In this document: piece by piece, positions 21,201 through 28,846 of the stretch
Layout: every line of letters begins with the position of its first letter
Position numbering within the stretch: position 1 is the stretch's first letter
Source: a virus
DNA: 35,484 nucleotides
Direction: 5' to 3' (one strand)
IMG/VR virus record: IMGVR_UViG_3300032291_002344
Coordinates: 1-35,484 of that record
Made by a program: the position numbers and the translations under genes
Notes under the pieces: generated by a model
Seen by the model: only the letters and a program-made list of their open reading frames with translations
The model's database searches: none
What the model was told of the DNA's origin: nothing

Positions 21201-23183
21201 GAACACGCAGAAATTCAGCCAGTGGAAACTGGGGCGGCGTTCACAAAACGCGAAAAAGACCCAGCGTTGCTAGGAACAAAAGCATTACGAGACCATTTGG
21301 ATTACAAGGGAAACCAAGGGCAACTTGCACAAATCGTGCGCCGAGCAAATCGTGTTGAACCAGGAAAAACTAAAGGCTTAGACAAAATTTCCAAGATGAT
21401 GGACATGAGTGTTAAATGGTTCTTTAACGGTTTGGTTGGAACAGCACAACACAAGATGGAGCGCTCTCCGTTGTGGCGTCAAGCATTTTATAAAGAAGTT
21501 GCGGATAATGCACAGTTGCTTTCTGAGGCTGAACAATCAACTTTGCGTTCAAACATTGACCGTTACGTTGAGATGCTTAACGCTGACTTGGAAGAAGCGG
21601 GCAAAGTCGCAAACGTAACTGCCGAAAAGTATGTTGGAAATGAACAAATTTATAATAAAATATTTGGAAAAGTTGCAACAGGTGACGGCACAGTTGCCGA
21701 ACTAGAACAACATGCAGGGGCATTTGCCACCCAAGAACTCCAACGCATCCTTTATGATGCTCACAGCAAAAGCAACTTTGAAGACATGCTCCGCGTGGTA
21801 GCACCATTTGCTACAGCATTCCGTGAAACCCTCGGCAAATACACCGACTATCTGATTGAAGACCCATCGCGCATCCGCAAAACACAACTTGCATACGATG
21901 CAGTTAACTACGACAACGACCCAGACAACGCATTCGCAGGCTGGTTTGGACGTGACCCACTCAACAACACCAGCCAATTCAATGTTCCAGTAGGTGGATG
22001 GATTGGACCATTGCTACAATTCCCAATTAAGGGAGCATTCCAAGTTGCCAACCTTCCAGGTGTAGGTCCAGTAGCCCAAATTGCTGCCAGCGAACTACTA
22101 CCAGACACCCCAAAACTAGACTTCATACGCAAAATTATATTGCCATACGGTGACCAAACCGTCACAGGTCTTGTCCCAGCATGGGCGCGTCGCGGCTATG
22201 AAGCAATCAAAGCAGACGAAACAAACATGGCAACCGTATACGGAAACACCTATGCCGAAACAGTTAAATACCATGCTTCCAGCGGCAACTATGACTTGAC
22301 CGACCCTAACGAAGCAGCAAAAATGTATGCTGACTCACGCCGCCAAGCACAACTTCTTGCAGGTGTTCGCGCATTATTCCAGTTCGCTGGACCAACCTCG
22401 CCGCAAGTTGATTTCCGTGTAGAAACAAAAGGCGGAGATGTTATTGCAAGCACAATTGCACAAGCATATTATGATTTGCAAGCCGAAAATCCAGACACCG
22501 CCGTAGCAGAATTTATTAAAATATACGGCGAAAACGCTTTCGCATACCTTGGTCATAAGACAGAAGCAATCGCTGGCGGTTTAGAAAACTCCACCGCTTT
22601 TGGTGAATGGTCACGAGACAACTCAGAACTGATGGAACAATACAAAAAAACCGCAGGATACTTTGCTCCAGGTGGAGACGATTTTTCCTTTGAAACTTAC
22701 AACCGTCAACTTCAACGTGGAGAACGCCGCCGCCTAACCTCCGCAGAAATGGTTGCTGGCGCACAAAAACGTATCGGCATGTCTATCTACCGTGAAAAGC
22801 GCAACATGCTTGGCGACAAAATCAGCACCCAACAACGCGAATGGCTCAGCCAATGGCGTGTATACCTCAACAGCAAATACCCTGGGTTCCCAGTTCAAGC
22901 AGATTTCAACCCAGGAGAATTCGCTAACACCATCACAGAACTCAAAGCCATTACCCAAGATGACCGTCTGAAAGACAATGACGTGGCTAACGCTGTCAAA
23001 CAATACTTAGATGCTCGCGATAAAGCACTGGCTAAGGCTGGTTCCAACAACCTTAAAACCCTTGATTCCGCTAAAGCACAACCGTTACGCGATTGGTTGA
23101 GTAGTATTGCACAAGTGCTTGTTCAACAAACCCCAGAATTCTCCAGAATTTTTGAAGATAAACTTGCAGCAGAGGTAGACTAA
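18291..23183 (+). CDS. Giant virion-associated protein, 1630 residues
   Basis: The largest gene in the window. It starts with a short N-terminal module (MLNFFNPFDSVDNAKNN), then helical and loop segments throughout. A mid-protein hydrophobic helix (PAVLATGGFIVRNMID) is followed near residue 1050 by SVKWFFNGLVGTAQHKMERSPLWRQAF, then VVAPFATAFRETLGKYTDYL, features also seen in large internal or ejected phage proteins. No catalytic motif was recognised and no tape-measure heptads are obvious. With the three genes that follow it may form an ejection complex placed inside the head and delivered with DNA. It is coupled to both neighbours by TAATG overlaps. Exact role is not known. Confidence 0.75.
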   Translation: MLNFFNPFDSVDNAKNNKAAQANIAAQAKIAQTATPQQAEAVAQIYRQSPWVPPSVILSLAKGNASAQATDAISGVAGKDYVTTNTPNKQPKQSWFERNVYGKVKATSRYAFAALQFTPDLVQNAASQAFSNNDPAGVDGWFKSTQLGTMVSGDNTGQGFFFGGEAAENQAKRAREFRGTINDHAWTIGRGAAEIVFTPGSREYSLLSGFIDGSVNLFADPTMYVGQALKAAKTGTYLEEGVKGVKGLYGTKTVTKALAKEFAERGIVTSDVVPGITKAQAAAASKIARSAAGLTSAESATFRDSDFFKWFDKSKPAQRFAKRFAGYAKTASDNIATKGLTGKAALRERRLAALKIMEDMPEGSITPEVAMMFANADTPLKVKATLGSIATLGIPATDMRGIKQIGEVRGVTIGQHFKEQIPLYRTLRNSRFFTQIPTESLLRTTTGIDRTKTIHTLRKYMQGMGIHTANPGAYENIMSQAMEVMSDPNTATRRMKMEELFLGFLDTITDNVGGDKSISKAAYEKVKEDIANMRAFANDAAGQPMDGGAFAMLREYLPEEQLARLREKYDDAALERLQFNDAAALIQMIDDMHVLPDFRKFRAMSKNTFTNRALKKVGFDGKTFLRTKDGEVNAVLGAVEQFQQEIWKPAVLATGGFIVRNMIDSHIRIAASGYQGFFSHPFQFIQTMLGNRFIGALTEAENGGAKVYEDIGDQMTRRWSTDILDDYAASTSSNVQRNMQDPYAANETLVRNENFGLVNRGNDQTAHTIGYIDGMGAIATDPVMSLLARYWHLGPEERIARVNEYLSSPEGAKSRQWILDHYKNGRRVADPQTGRHIFIDDLGDLTDAQRLANWVERQASAEVSNILRGDLQEGAIDADLQFIVGHDRVPLMENIGGGTTGLPADEVRIAPRETQRLDSVTYAPGTRGRGVGATVELGLTDAGKAKEGIITRIDTVEVPDPFNPGSTIPVEHAEIQPVETGAAFTKREKDPALLGTKALRDHLDYKGNQGQLAQIVRRANRVEPGKTKGLDKISKMMDMSVKWFFNGLVGTAQHKMERSPLWRQAFYKEVADNAQLLSEAEQSTLRSNIDRYVEMLNADLEEAGKVANVTAEKYVGNEQIYNKIFGKVATGDGTVAELEQHAGAFATQELQRILYDAHSKSNFEDMLRVVAPFATAFRETLGKYTDYLIEDPSRIRKTQLAYDAVNYDNDPDNAFAGWFGRDPLNNTSQFNVPVGGWIGPLLQFPIKGAFQVANLPGVGPVAQIAASELLPDTPKLDFIRKIILPYGDQTVTGLVPAWARRGYEAIKADETNMATVYGNTYAETVKYHASSGNYDLTDPNEAAKMYADSRRQAQLLAGVRALFQFAGPTSPQVDFRVETKGGDVIASTIAQAYYDLQAENPDTAVAEFIKIYGENAFAYLGHKTEAIAGGLENSTAFGEWSRDNSELMEQYKKTAGYFAPGGDDFSFETYNRQLQRGERRRLTSAEMVAGAQKRIGMSIYREKRNMLGDKISTQQREWLSQWRVYLNSKYPGFPVQADFNPGEFANTITELKAITQDDRLKDNDVANAVKQYLDARDKALAKAGSNNLKTLDSAKAQPLRDWLSSIAQVLVQQTPEFSRIFEDKLAAEVD

Positions 23184-23968
23184 TGGCAGCAATAACCCCC
23201 CCAGACCCAAACATTCCAACGGACAACCCTCCAGATGTTTTCAATACAGGCACAAGTGGTTTAGCACCTGACGTAAAACTTCCAGTTCGCACAGCAAAAC
23301 CATCTACTAAAAACATTGAACTAAATCCAGAAGACATTGTTGGCGTAACCATGCCTACGGGCGGGCTTCAAATATCTGGACCAACATCATTTGGTTATGT
23401 TGGACAGAACCTTGTGAACTCGGACGGAACAATTACCCGCGGACAGTATGACCCAAGCGGGGAAGCATATAGCGAACTAGCAAAAATGCCCATTGCTGAA
23501 CGTATCTCATTTCTTAATTCGCTCCAATCACGCGGACTGTATGGCTCAAGTCGTCCGTCAACTACAGGCTTTGATAGCAGAGACCTTTCCGCAATGAGTG
23601 AGTTCCTGCGTTTTTCAAACGCTCAAGGTGTAGTTGCAGAAGTAGCCCATAGCCAACTACTTACCATGTTCCCAGCACAAGGTGGCGGCAGGGCAATCCG
23701 TACTACGGCAAAGACCGACATCCGTGCAGTATTCAAAAACACCACACGACAATTATTGGGTCGCGACCTTTCACCAACCGAAATTGAAAAGTTTGTTAAA
23801 GCCTATGAAGGTAAAGAAATTTCTGAAGCCAGTGGCGGAGTTAAGGCTCCAACGCTTTCTAATGCTGCTGAAGCGGCTGTACAACAACAGTACGGCGGCG
23901 AGGCTCAGGCTATGGGCATGGCAAATTTGATGGATATTCTTGACAAAAAGATTAAAGGACTTGCATAA
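23183..23968 (+). CDS. Structural protein, internal-complex candidate
   Basis: A 261-residue protein. The first 60 residues are rich in Pro, Thr and Asn and look disordered. The remainder has a helical domain with YSELAKMPIAERISFLNSLQS and RQLLGRDLSPTEIEKFVKAYEG, patterns found in small bundles that bind larger virion proteins. It is linked by TAATG overlaps to the giant protein upstream and the coiled-coil protein downstream. Its likely role is as a partner of these proteins in the virion. No recognised family. Confidence 0.65.
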   Translation: MAAITPPDPNIPTDNPPDVFNTGTSGLAPDVKLPVRTAKPSTKNIELNPEDIVGVTMPTGGLQISGPTSFGYVGQNLVNSDGTITRGQYDPSGEAYSELAKMPIAERISFLNSLQSRGLYGSSRPSTTGFDSRDLSAMSEFLRFSNAQGVVAEVAHSQLLTMFPAQGGGRAIRTTAKTDIRAVFKNTTRQLLGRDLSPTEIEKFVKAYEGKEISEASGGVKAPTLSNAAEAAVQQQYGGEAQAMGMANLMDILDKKIKGLA

Positions 23969-25716
23969 TGGCTCAAACAAGTAAAGAACTGCAAATCCAA
24001 CTTGATGCTGCCCAGGTTGCATTGGATGAAGCAAAAACCAATTTAGCAACTGCCCCATTATTGCAAATAAAAACTTTCCAAAATGCTGTGGACTTGGCAC
24101 AGGCTAAGTTCAACAAACTTAAAGTTAGTTATGATGCTGCCTATAAAAAAGAAGTGGCTGCTAACCAGGCTGCCAAAGATAAGGTTGAAACCTATCAAGA
24201 ATCTCGCCAGCCGTTAATAGACAAGGCTCAAATAGAACTTAATACCGCTAAACGGTTTTTGTTTAATGCAAAAGAACGTGGTGATTCAGCAGCAAAAATT
24301 GCACGGTTAACAACTGAAGTAAGTACAGCAGAAACAAATTTATCCGCTGTTAAGGCTGGTGCTGAAGCGCAAATTGTAAAAGTTGGTAACTCAAGTCAAA
24401 CTAAATTAGTTGTAGAAATCCCACCTGGTGGTTATGTCCCTGCTTCAACCAGTGAAATCCAGGTAGTTGAACAAGCCGCACAAACAGAAGCGGGTTTTAA
24501 AATTGAATCCGACAAAGCAATCGGTGCAACATCAAAGATAGTTACAAAAAATGGTGTACAAATTAAAGTCACCACATATGCGGATGGAACCACTAGCGAA
24601 ACCCCAATGGGTACTGCCGCTGAACCTATCAAAACTAATCCTGCAGCAATTGCTTTTGATATGGCAAAAAAACAATTAGCGCTGGCAACAAAAAATCTTA
24701 ACAATGCCCCAAAAGATAAACTGCAATCTTTTCAAGTTGCTTACAATACTGCGCTGTCAGTTTATAATAAAGCAAAATCTAGTTATGATGCCTCTTCTAA
24801 TGCAGGGGCAAACGCACCTTCGGGAACGGCAACTGACGCAGCAGCAACAAAGGCGACTGCAAAAACTGTAATCCCAACAACAGATTGGGAAGCAGAATTC
24901 CGCAAGTATGTTCCATCAAAAACATGGATGCTTGACCTGGACCGTGCCAAATACCCTGAACTATTTGCATTGCTTAAAACGGCAGCGGAACAACGCTACT
25001 ACGAATCAGAACAAGGAATGCAAAGGTTCTCCAATGAACTAGATGCAACAGATTTTTATAAAGAACTAGCAGACTCCAGCCAGCGTCGCGATATTAAAGC
25101 CCTTGTTGGCGACCTAGGTTTTGACAGCACAGACTTTTCTAAGTTTGTTTCTGACTCAATTAACTTTGGTTGGGAAGGCGACACCCTTAAGCAAAAAACT
25201 TATGAACAAGTGTTCAGTCGTAACCCAGATGGTTCGTATGCTAATCCGCTTGCTGTAACCCGTGCCAGGAAAAGCAACGACTATCTTGCCGTTCAACTAA
25301 CAGCAAAGGCTTACTTTAACAACGCTAGTCCTGTTGCGGTTGAACGTGTTCTCACTGGACAAATTACTACTGATGACTACGCCCGCCAGCAACGCCAAAT
25401 AGCCAAAACCCGTTATGGTCACCTGTCTGAATTGATTGACCAAGGTGTAACACTTGAAGACCTTGCGTCAAACTATAAGTCTTCTGCATCTAAACTTTTG
25501 GAAATTGACCCAAACATGGTTGACATGTCACAAGGCGATTTTGAAATTGCGTTATCCTATGGCGAAGAAGGCAAGAAACGGACTATGACTACGGGTGAGT
25601 GGGAGAAATTGTTACGTACTGATGTTCGTTATGGTTGGGAAAAGACAAACAACGCTAAGACAGAGGCTCGTGCTTTGGCTTCCAACATTGCACAAGCATT
25701 CGGAAAGATTATTTGA
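23968..25716 (+). CDS. Coiled-coil structural protein with internal duplication
   Basis: A 582-residue protein. The N-terminal half is Ala/Lys/Gln-rich and coiled-coil-like. It holds two related segments at about residues 13-58 and 234-275 that share the order N-L-x-x-A-P, F-Q-x-A, (Y/F)-N-K-x-K and S-Y-D-A. The C-terminal half is globular, with KTWMLDLDRAKYPELFALL, GWEGDTLKQKTYEQVF and a helical end. It belongs with the giant protein and its companions as part of a likely ejection or core complex. It overlaps the following gene by one base (TGATG). Its codons end in T more than those of its neighbours. Confidence 0.68.
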   Translation: MAQTSKELQIQLDAAQVALDEAKTNLATAPLLQIKTFQNAVDLAQAKFNKLKVSYDAAYKKEVAANQAAKDKVETYQESRQPLIDKAQIELNTAKRFLFNAKERGDSAAKIARLTTEVSTAETNLSAVKAGAEAQIVKVGNSSQTKLVVEIPPGGYVPASTSEIQVVEQAAQTEAGFKIESDKAIGATSKIVTKNGVQIKVTTYADGTTSETPMGTAAEPIKTNPAAIAFDMAKKQLALATKNLNNAPKDKLQSFQVAYNTALSVYNKAKSSYDASSNAGANAPSGTATDAAATKATAKTVIPTTDWEAEFRKYVPSKTWMLDLDRAKYPELFALLKTAAEQRYYESEQGMQRFSNELDATDFYKELADSSQRRDIKALVGDLGFDSTDFSKFVSDSINFGWEGDTLKQKTYEQVFSRNPDGSYANPLAVTRARKSNDYLAVQLTAKAYFNNASPVAVERVLTGQITTDDYARQQRQIAKTRYGHLSELIDQGVTLEDLASNYKSSASKLLEIDPNMVDMSQGDFEIALSYGEEGKKRTMTTGEWEKLLRTDVRYGWEKTNNAKTEARALASNIAQAFGKII

Positions 25717-26747
25717 TGAGCAACATATTTGGTGGCATTCAAGAGCGTGTGGGTAATGGAAATCCATACCAGATTTATCCTGACCAAATAATGTCTACTC
25801 CTGGAACATCATCAGGACAGCAAGCGCCACAATCACCATCTGAAGATGATTACGAAGCGCCGACTACGGAGTCAATAACTGCAGCATTGTGGGAACGGCA
25901 GAGGGCGCAGAACCTTGCTGATTTCAATGAAGGTGTAGAAACTGCTACTAGCATTTTGCAATCCACTCTAAGGTATTACGGTTTAGAAGACCCGCAACTA
26001 GTCACCGATATCAAAACAGCATTAGCAGACCGACGCATCACAGGACAATCCAGCCTTGACGATATTGGCATACAGTTACGTGAATCAGAGGCTTTCAAAA
26101 GAAGGTTCGCGGCTAACGACGCACGACTGGCTGCCAAAAAACCAGCCTACTCAGTCACCCAATACCTACAACTAGAATCCGCATACCAACAAGCACTCAA
26201 CGTAACAGGCATGCCAAAAGATTTCTACGACACATACAACGACTTCCAAACCTTCATCGCCAACGACATCAGCCCAGAAGAAATCCAATTCCGAATCCAA
26301 CAAGGATTTGAAGCAGTCAAAAACGCAGACCCAACCGTAGTCAACGAACTCAAAACCCTATACGGACTAGACGACAGCACACTTGCCGCCTACTTTATTG
26401 ACCCAACCAGAACCAAAGAAACCGTACTGAAATCAGCACGCGCCGCAGAAATCGCTGCACAAGCCCGCAAACAAGCAGGCATCGGACTCACCGCAACGCA
26501 AGCCGAAGAACTGGTACAAGCAGGCGTAACAGAACAACAAGCACAATCCGCATTCGGGGACGTACGCGCCCTACAAGAACTTACACAGCCACTTATGGGT
26601 GAAGAAGGTTTAACACAACAAGAACTCATCCAAGGCGTAACAGGAACAAACGCTGCTGCTGCACAACGTGTCGCTAGAACAGCACGCCGACGTCGCGCCA
26701 CATTCGAAGCAGGTGGACAAACAGCACTTGGTACCGTCGGCGAGTAG
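25716..26747 (+). CDS. Helical structural protein, 343 residues
   Basis: The start is ATG 25716, overlapping the preceding stop (TGATG). The protein has a polar N-terminus and two helical domains. One contains STLRYYGLEDPQL and IGIQLRESEAFKRRFAAND, a series known from freshwater and marine actinophage structural proteins; the other is PEEIQFRIQQGF with GLTATQAEELVQAGV. An Arg-rich end (RVARTARRRRATFEAG) may bind DNA. It is the last gene of this set before a non-coding leader, so probably part of the same virion complex. Function by position only. Confidence 0.68.
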   Translation: MSNIFGGIQERVGNGNPYQIYPDQIMSTPGTSSGQQAPQSPSEDDYEAPTTESITAALWERQRAQNLADFNEGVETATSILQSTLRYYGLEDPQLVTDIKTALADRRITGQSSLDDIGIQLRESEAFKRRFAANDARLAAKKPAYSVTQYLQLESAYQQALNVTGMPKDFYDTYNDFQTFIANDISPEEIQFRIQQGFEAVKNADPTVVNELKTLYGLDDSTLAAYFIDPTRTKETVLKSARAAEIAAQARKQAGIGLTATQAEELVQAGVTEQQAQSAFGDVRALQELTQPLMGEEGLTQQELIQGVTGTNAAAAQRVARTARRRRATFEAGGQTALGTVGE

Positions 26748-26914
26748 CCTGGTTGCATTCTGTCTTACAACAAGATAATGTAACAAATGATACTTTGAAC
26801 AGTAGGAACCTGTGCGGGCGCCCCCCGACTCGCACGGCGCATACGGGGTGTACCAATCAACTAAGCAGCCATCACTTCCCTCCGATGTGATGTGGGCAAA
26901 AGGAGCGTGCCATA
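26748..26914 (+). promoter_or_regulatory. Structured leader upstream of scaffold and capsid genes
   Basis: A 167-base gap. A possible promoter is TTACAA-N17-TGATAC (about 26765-26793). Two hairpins follow: GTGCG (26812-26816) with CGCAC (26831-26835), and CATCAC (26870-26875) with GTGATG (26887-26892). The second loop holds CTCC at 26880-26883, complementary to part of the AGGAG at 26901-26905 before the scaffold start. This could regulate translation. Confidence 0.45.
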
Positions 26915-27367
26915 ATGTCACAGTTTGACAACTACGACGAAGACCAACTGGAAGAAACCGAAACCCGCAATCCGTTGCGGGCAAGGATGAAGCAACTGGA
27001 AAAGGAAAACGCAGAAGCCAAAAAACTTCTTGCGGAAGCCGAATCCGAAAGACGAGAACTAGCCTTTGTGAAGGCGGGTATTGACCCAACCTCACCAATG
27101 GCAAAGTACTTTGTCAAAGGATACGACGGCGAACTAAACCCAGAAGCAATCCGTGAGGCTGCAGTCGAGGCGCAATTGATTAGTCCACCCGTAGCACCAT
27201 CCCAAACCGATGAGGCAAAGGCTTGGAACCGAACCGCAAAAATCGCGGCAGGTTCACAAACCGCACAGCCTCCAGTCGATTGGGCGCGACGTTTGGAAGA
27301 AGCAGAGTCGCCACGAGAAGTTGAAAAAATTTTGGCAGAGGCACGAGCAGCAACAGAAAACTCATAA
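26915..27367 (+). CDS. Scaffold-like protein
   Basis: A 150-residue acidic, highly charged helical protein directly before the major capsid gene, the usual place of a scaffold. Early residues are acidic (MSQFDNYDEDQLEETETR), followed by a coiled-coil (RMKQLEKENAEAKKLLAEAESERREL). A segment with FVKAGIDPTSPMAKYFVKGYDG appears in scaffold proteins of N4-gp56-type phages, and a helical end (ARRLEEAESPREVEKILAEARA) may bind capsid protein. It should guide procapsid assembly and then be removed. The leader just upstream may regulate its synthesis. Confidence 0.75.
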   Translation: MSQFDNYDEDQLEETETRNPLRARMKQLEKENAEAKKLLAEAESERRELAFVKAGIDPTSPMAKYFVKGYDGELNPEAIREAAVEAQLISPPVAPSQTDEAKAWNRTAKIAAGSQTAQPPVDWARRLEEAESPREVEKILAEARAATENS

Positions 27368-27393
27368 ACCTCTAAACCAAAGGAATAAAAATC

Positions 27394-28359
27394 ATGGCAG
27401 GCGAAACCCAACTCTCGTCACTGTCCGTAGACCAGGTAGCATTTGACCGTCTCGCGTATTTCGCGTTGCGTTCAGAACTCTTGTTCGACCAGGCAGCAGA
27501 CGTACAACCAGTACAGCAGGCAATGCCAGGTACAGGCGTAACATTCACCATCTTCAGCGACATTGCAGCAGCAACGTCAACGTTGAACGAAGTTACCGAC
27601 GTAACCCCAACAGCATTGTCCGACAGCCAAGTAACCGTAACTCTTAACGAATACGGTAACGCAGTAGTAACCACAGCCAAGTTGCGTGGAACAGCGTTCT
27701 TGGATGTTGACTCAGCAGCAGCAAACATCATCGGATACAACGCAGGCGATTCAATCGACCAGGTTGTCCGTGAAGTTCTTGCTGGTGGAACCAACGTTGT
27801 TTACGCAACGGGTGGCTCGACCACACCAACCAGCCGTGAATCGGTATCAGCAGATGACATCTTGTCCGCTGACGATGTTCGCAAGGTAACTGCACAACTT
27901 CGTGCAGCAAACGTTGCAACGTTCGACGGTTCATACCTCGGTTACATTCACCCAGACGTTTCGTACGACTTCCGTTCGGCAACTGACGCAGCAGCATGGC
28001 GCACCCCTGCTAACTACGTCAACCCAGAGGGAATCTACAACGGCGAAATCGGCAAGTTCGAGTCCGTCCGTTTCATCGAAACCCCACGTGCAAAGAAGTT
28101 CGAGAACGCTTCGAACGGAACTAGCACAACTGGAACAATCGACGTATACGCTACGCACATCATGGGTCGTCAGGCTCTTGCAAAGGCGTACAGCGTACAA
28201 GACGGCAACGGTTCAGTACCGAAGATTGTCCGTGGCAACGTAACCGACATCCTTATGCGCTTGCAGCCATTGGGTTGGTATTGGTTGGGTGGCTATGGTC
28301 GCTTCCGCGAAGCATCGCTACGCCGCATTGAGTCAGCATCAAGCATTGGTGCCAACTAA
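27394..28359 (+). CDS. Major capsid protein (N4-gp56-like)
   Basis: A 321-residue protein following the scaffold, with AAAGGAAT as ribosome site. The pattern VAFDRLAYFALRSELLFDQAA, then GTGVTFTIFSDIAAAT, VTVTLNEYGNAVVTTAKL and GYNAGDSIDQVVREVLAGG fits the N4-gp56 group of HK97-fold capsid proteins. Later come VTAQLRAANVATFDGSYLGYIHPDV and a C-terminal YWLGGYGRFREASLRRIESAS, also typical. It should build the icosahedral shell. Codons are regular, with C-ending forms consistent with high expression. A strong terminator follows. Confidence 0.87.
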   Translation: MAGETQLSSLSVDQVAFDRLAYFALRSELLFDQAADVQPVQQAMPGTGVTFTIFSDIAAATSTLNEVTDVTPTALSDSQVTVTLNEYGNAVVTTAKLRGTAFLDVDSAAANIIGYNAGDSIDQVVREVLAGGTNVVYATGGSTTPTSRESVSADDILSADDVRKVTAQLRAANVATFDGSYLGYIHPDVSYDFRSATDAAAWRTPANYVNPEGIYNGEIGKFESVRFIETPRAKKFENASNGTSTTGTIDVYATHIMGRQALAKAYSVQDGNGSVPKIVRGNVTDILMRLQPLGWYWLGGYGRFREASLRRIESASSIGAN

Positions 28360-28380
28360 TAACTGATAACAGTTAAAGCA

Positions 28381-28427
28381 AAAGCCCCTCATTTCCCCTA
28401 GTACGGGAGGTGGGGGGCTTTCGTTTT
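28381..28427 (+). terminator. Intrinsic terminator after the major capsid gene
   Basis: AAAGCCCC (28381-28388) pairs with GGGGCTTT (28414-28421), with further pairing inside between TTTCCC and GGGAGG. The stem is followed by CGTTTTG. It follows the capsid gene and limits read-through into the fibre region. Confidence 0.85.
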
Positions 28428-28435
28428 GCTATAGT
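28427..28435 (+). promoter_or_regulatory. Extended -10 promoter after the capsid terminator
   Basis: TG-C-TATAGT lies directly downstream of the terminator stem and 22 bases before the ATG at 28458. A GAAAGG ribosome site lies between them. No clear -35 is present. The motif matches the one before the portal gene. Confidence 0.5.
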
Positions 28436-28457
28436 CATATGATACGAAAGGTTTACA

Positions 28458-28826
28458 ATGTCGATTTCTAACTATGCAGAATTAAAGATTTTGGAACACA
28501 CGACAGGTAAGACCGCGTGGACCATGCCAACAAACGTATATATCAAGTTGCATACCGCTGATGCTGGTGAGGCTGGCACTACTGCCGCCGCTACCGAGGC
28601 AACTCGCAAGGTTGCTGCTTGGGCTACTGCTGCTTCTGGTGCTATTGCAACCTCTGCAACTTTGGAGTGGACGAACGTGGCTGCTACTGAGACTTATTCG
28701 CATTGGTCTATGTGGGATGCTTCAACCGCTGGTAACTGTTTGTGGACTGGCGCACTATCTTCATCAGCAGCCGTGACCGCTGGTGACACTTTCCAAATCA
28801 CCACTCTCACGCTGTCGCTCGACTAG
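28458..28826 (+). CDS. Small virion structural protein (SNYxE type)
   Basis: A 122-residue protein. It begins MSISNYAELKILEHTTGKTAWTMPTNVYIKLHTADAGE and ends with alternating strands. The opening S-N-Y-x-E and the P-x-x-V-Y-(V/I)-x-L-(H/Y)-T-x-D segment are typical of a widespread small phage structural protein, sometimes labelled fibre or decoration. Its Ala/Thr/Ser-rich body probably folds as a beta sandwich. It is the first gene after the capsid terminator. A ribosome site GAAAGG precedes the start. Confidence 0.72.
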   Translation: MSISNYAELKILEHTTGKTAWTMPTNVYIKLHTADAGEAGTTAAATEATRKVAAWATAASGAIATSATLEWTNVAATETYSHWSMWDASTAGNCLWTGALSSSAAVTAGDTFQITTLTLSLD

Positions 28827-28831
28827 CCGTT

Positions 28832-28845
28832 AGGGGATAACCCCT
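28832..28845 (+). promoter_or_regulatory. Ribosome-binding-site hairpin of the repeat-fibre gene
   Basis: AGGGG (28832-28836), a 4-base loop ATAA and CCCCT (28841-28845) form a hairpin that ends one base before the ATG at 28847. AGGGG would be the ribosome site and is paired here. The upstream stop is at 28826, so a terminating ribosome could open it. Confidence 0.5.
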
Positions 28846-28846
28846 T

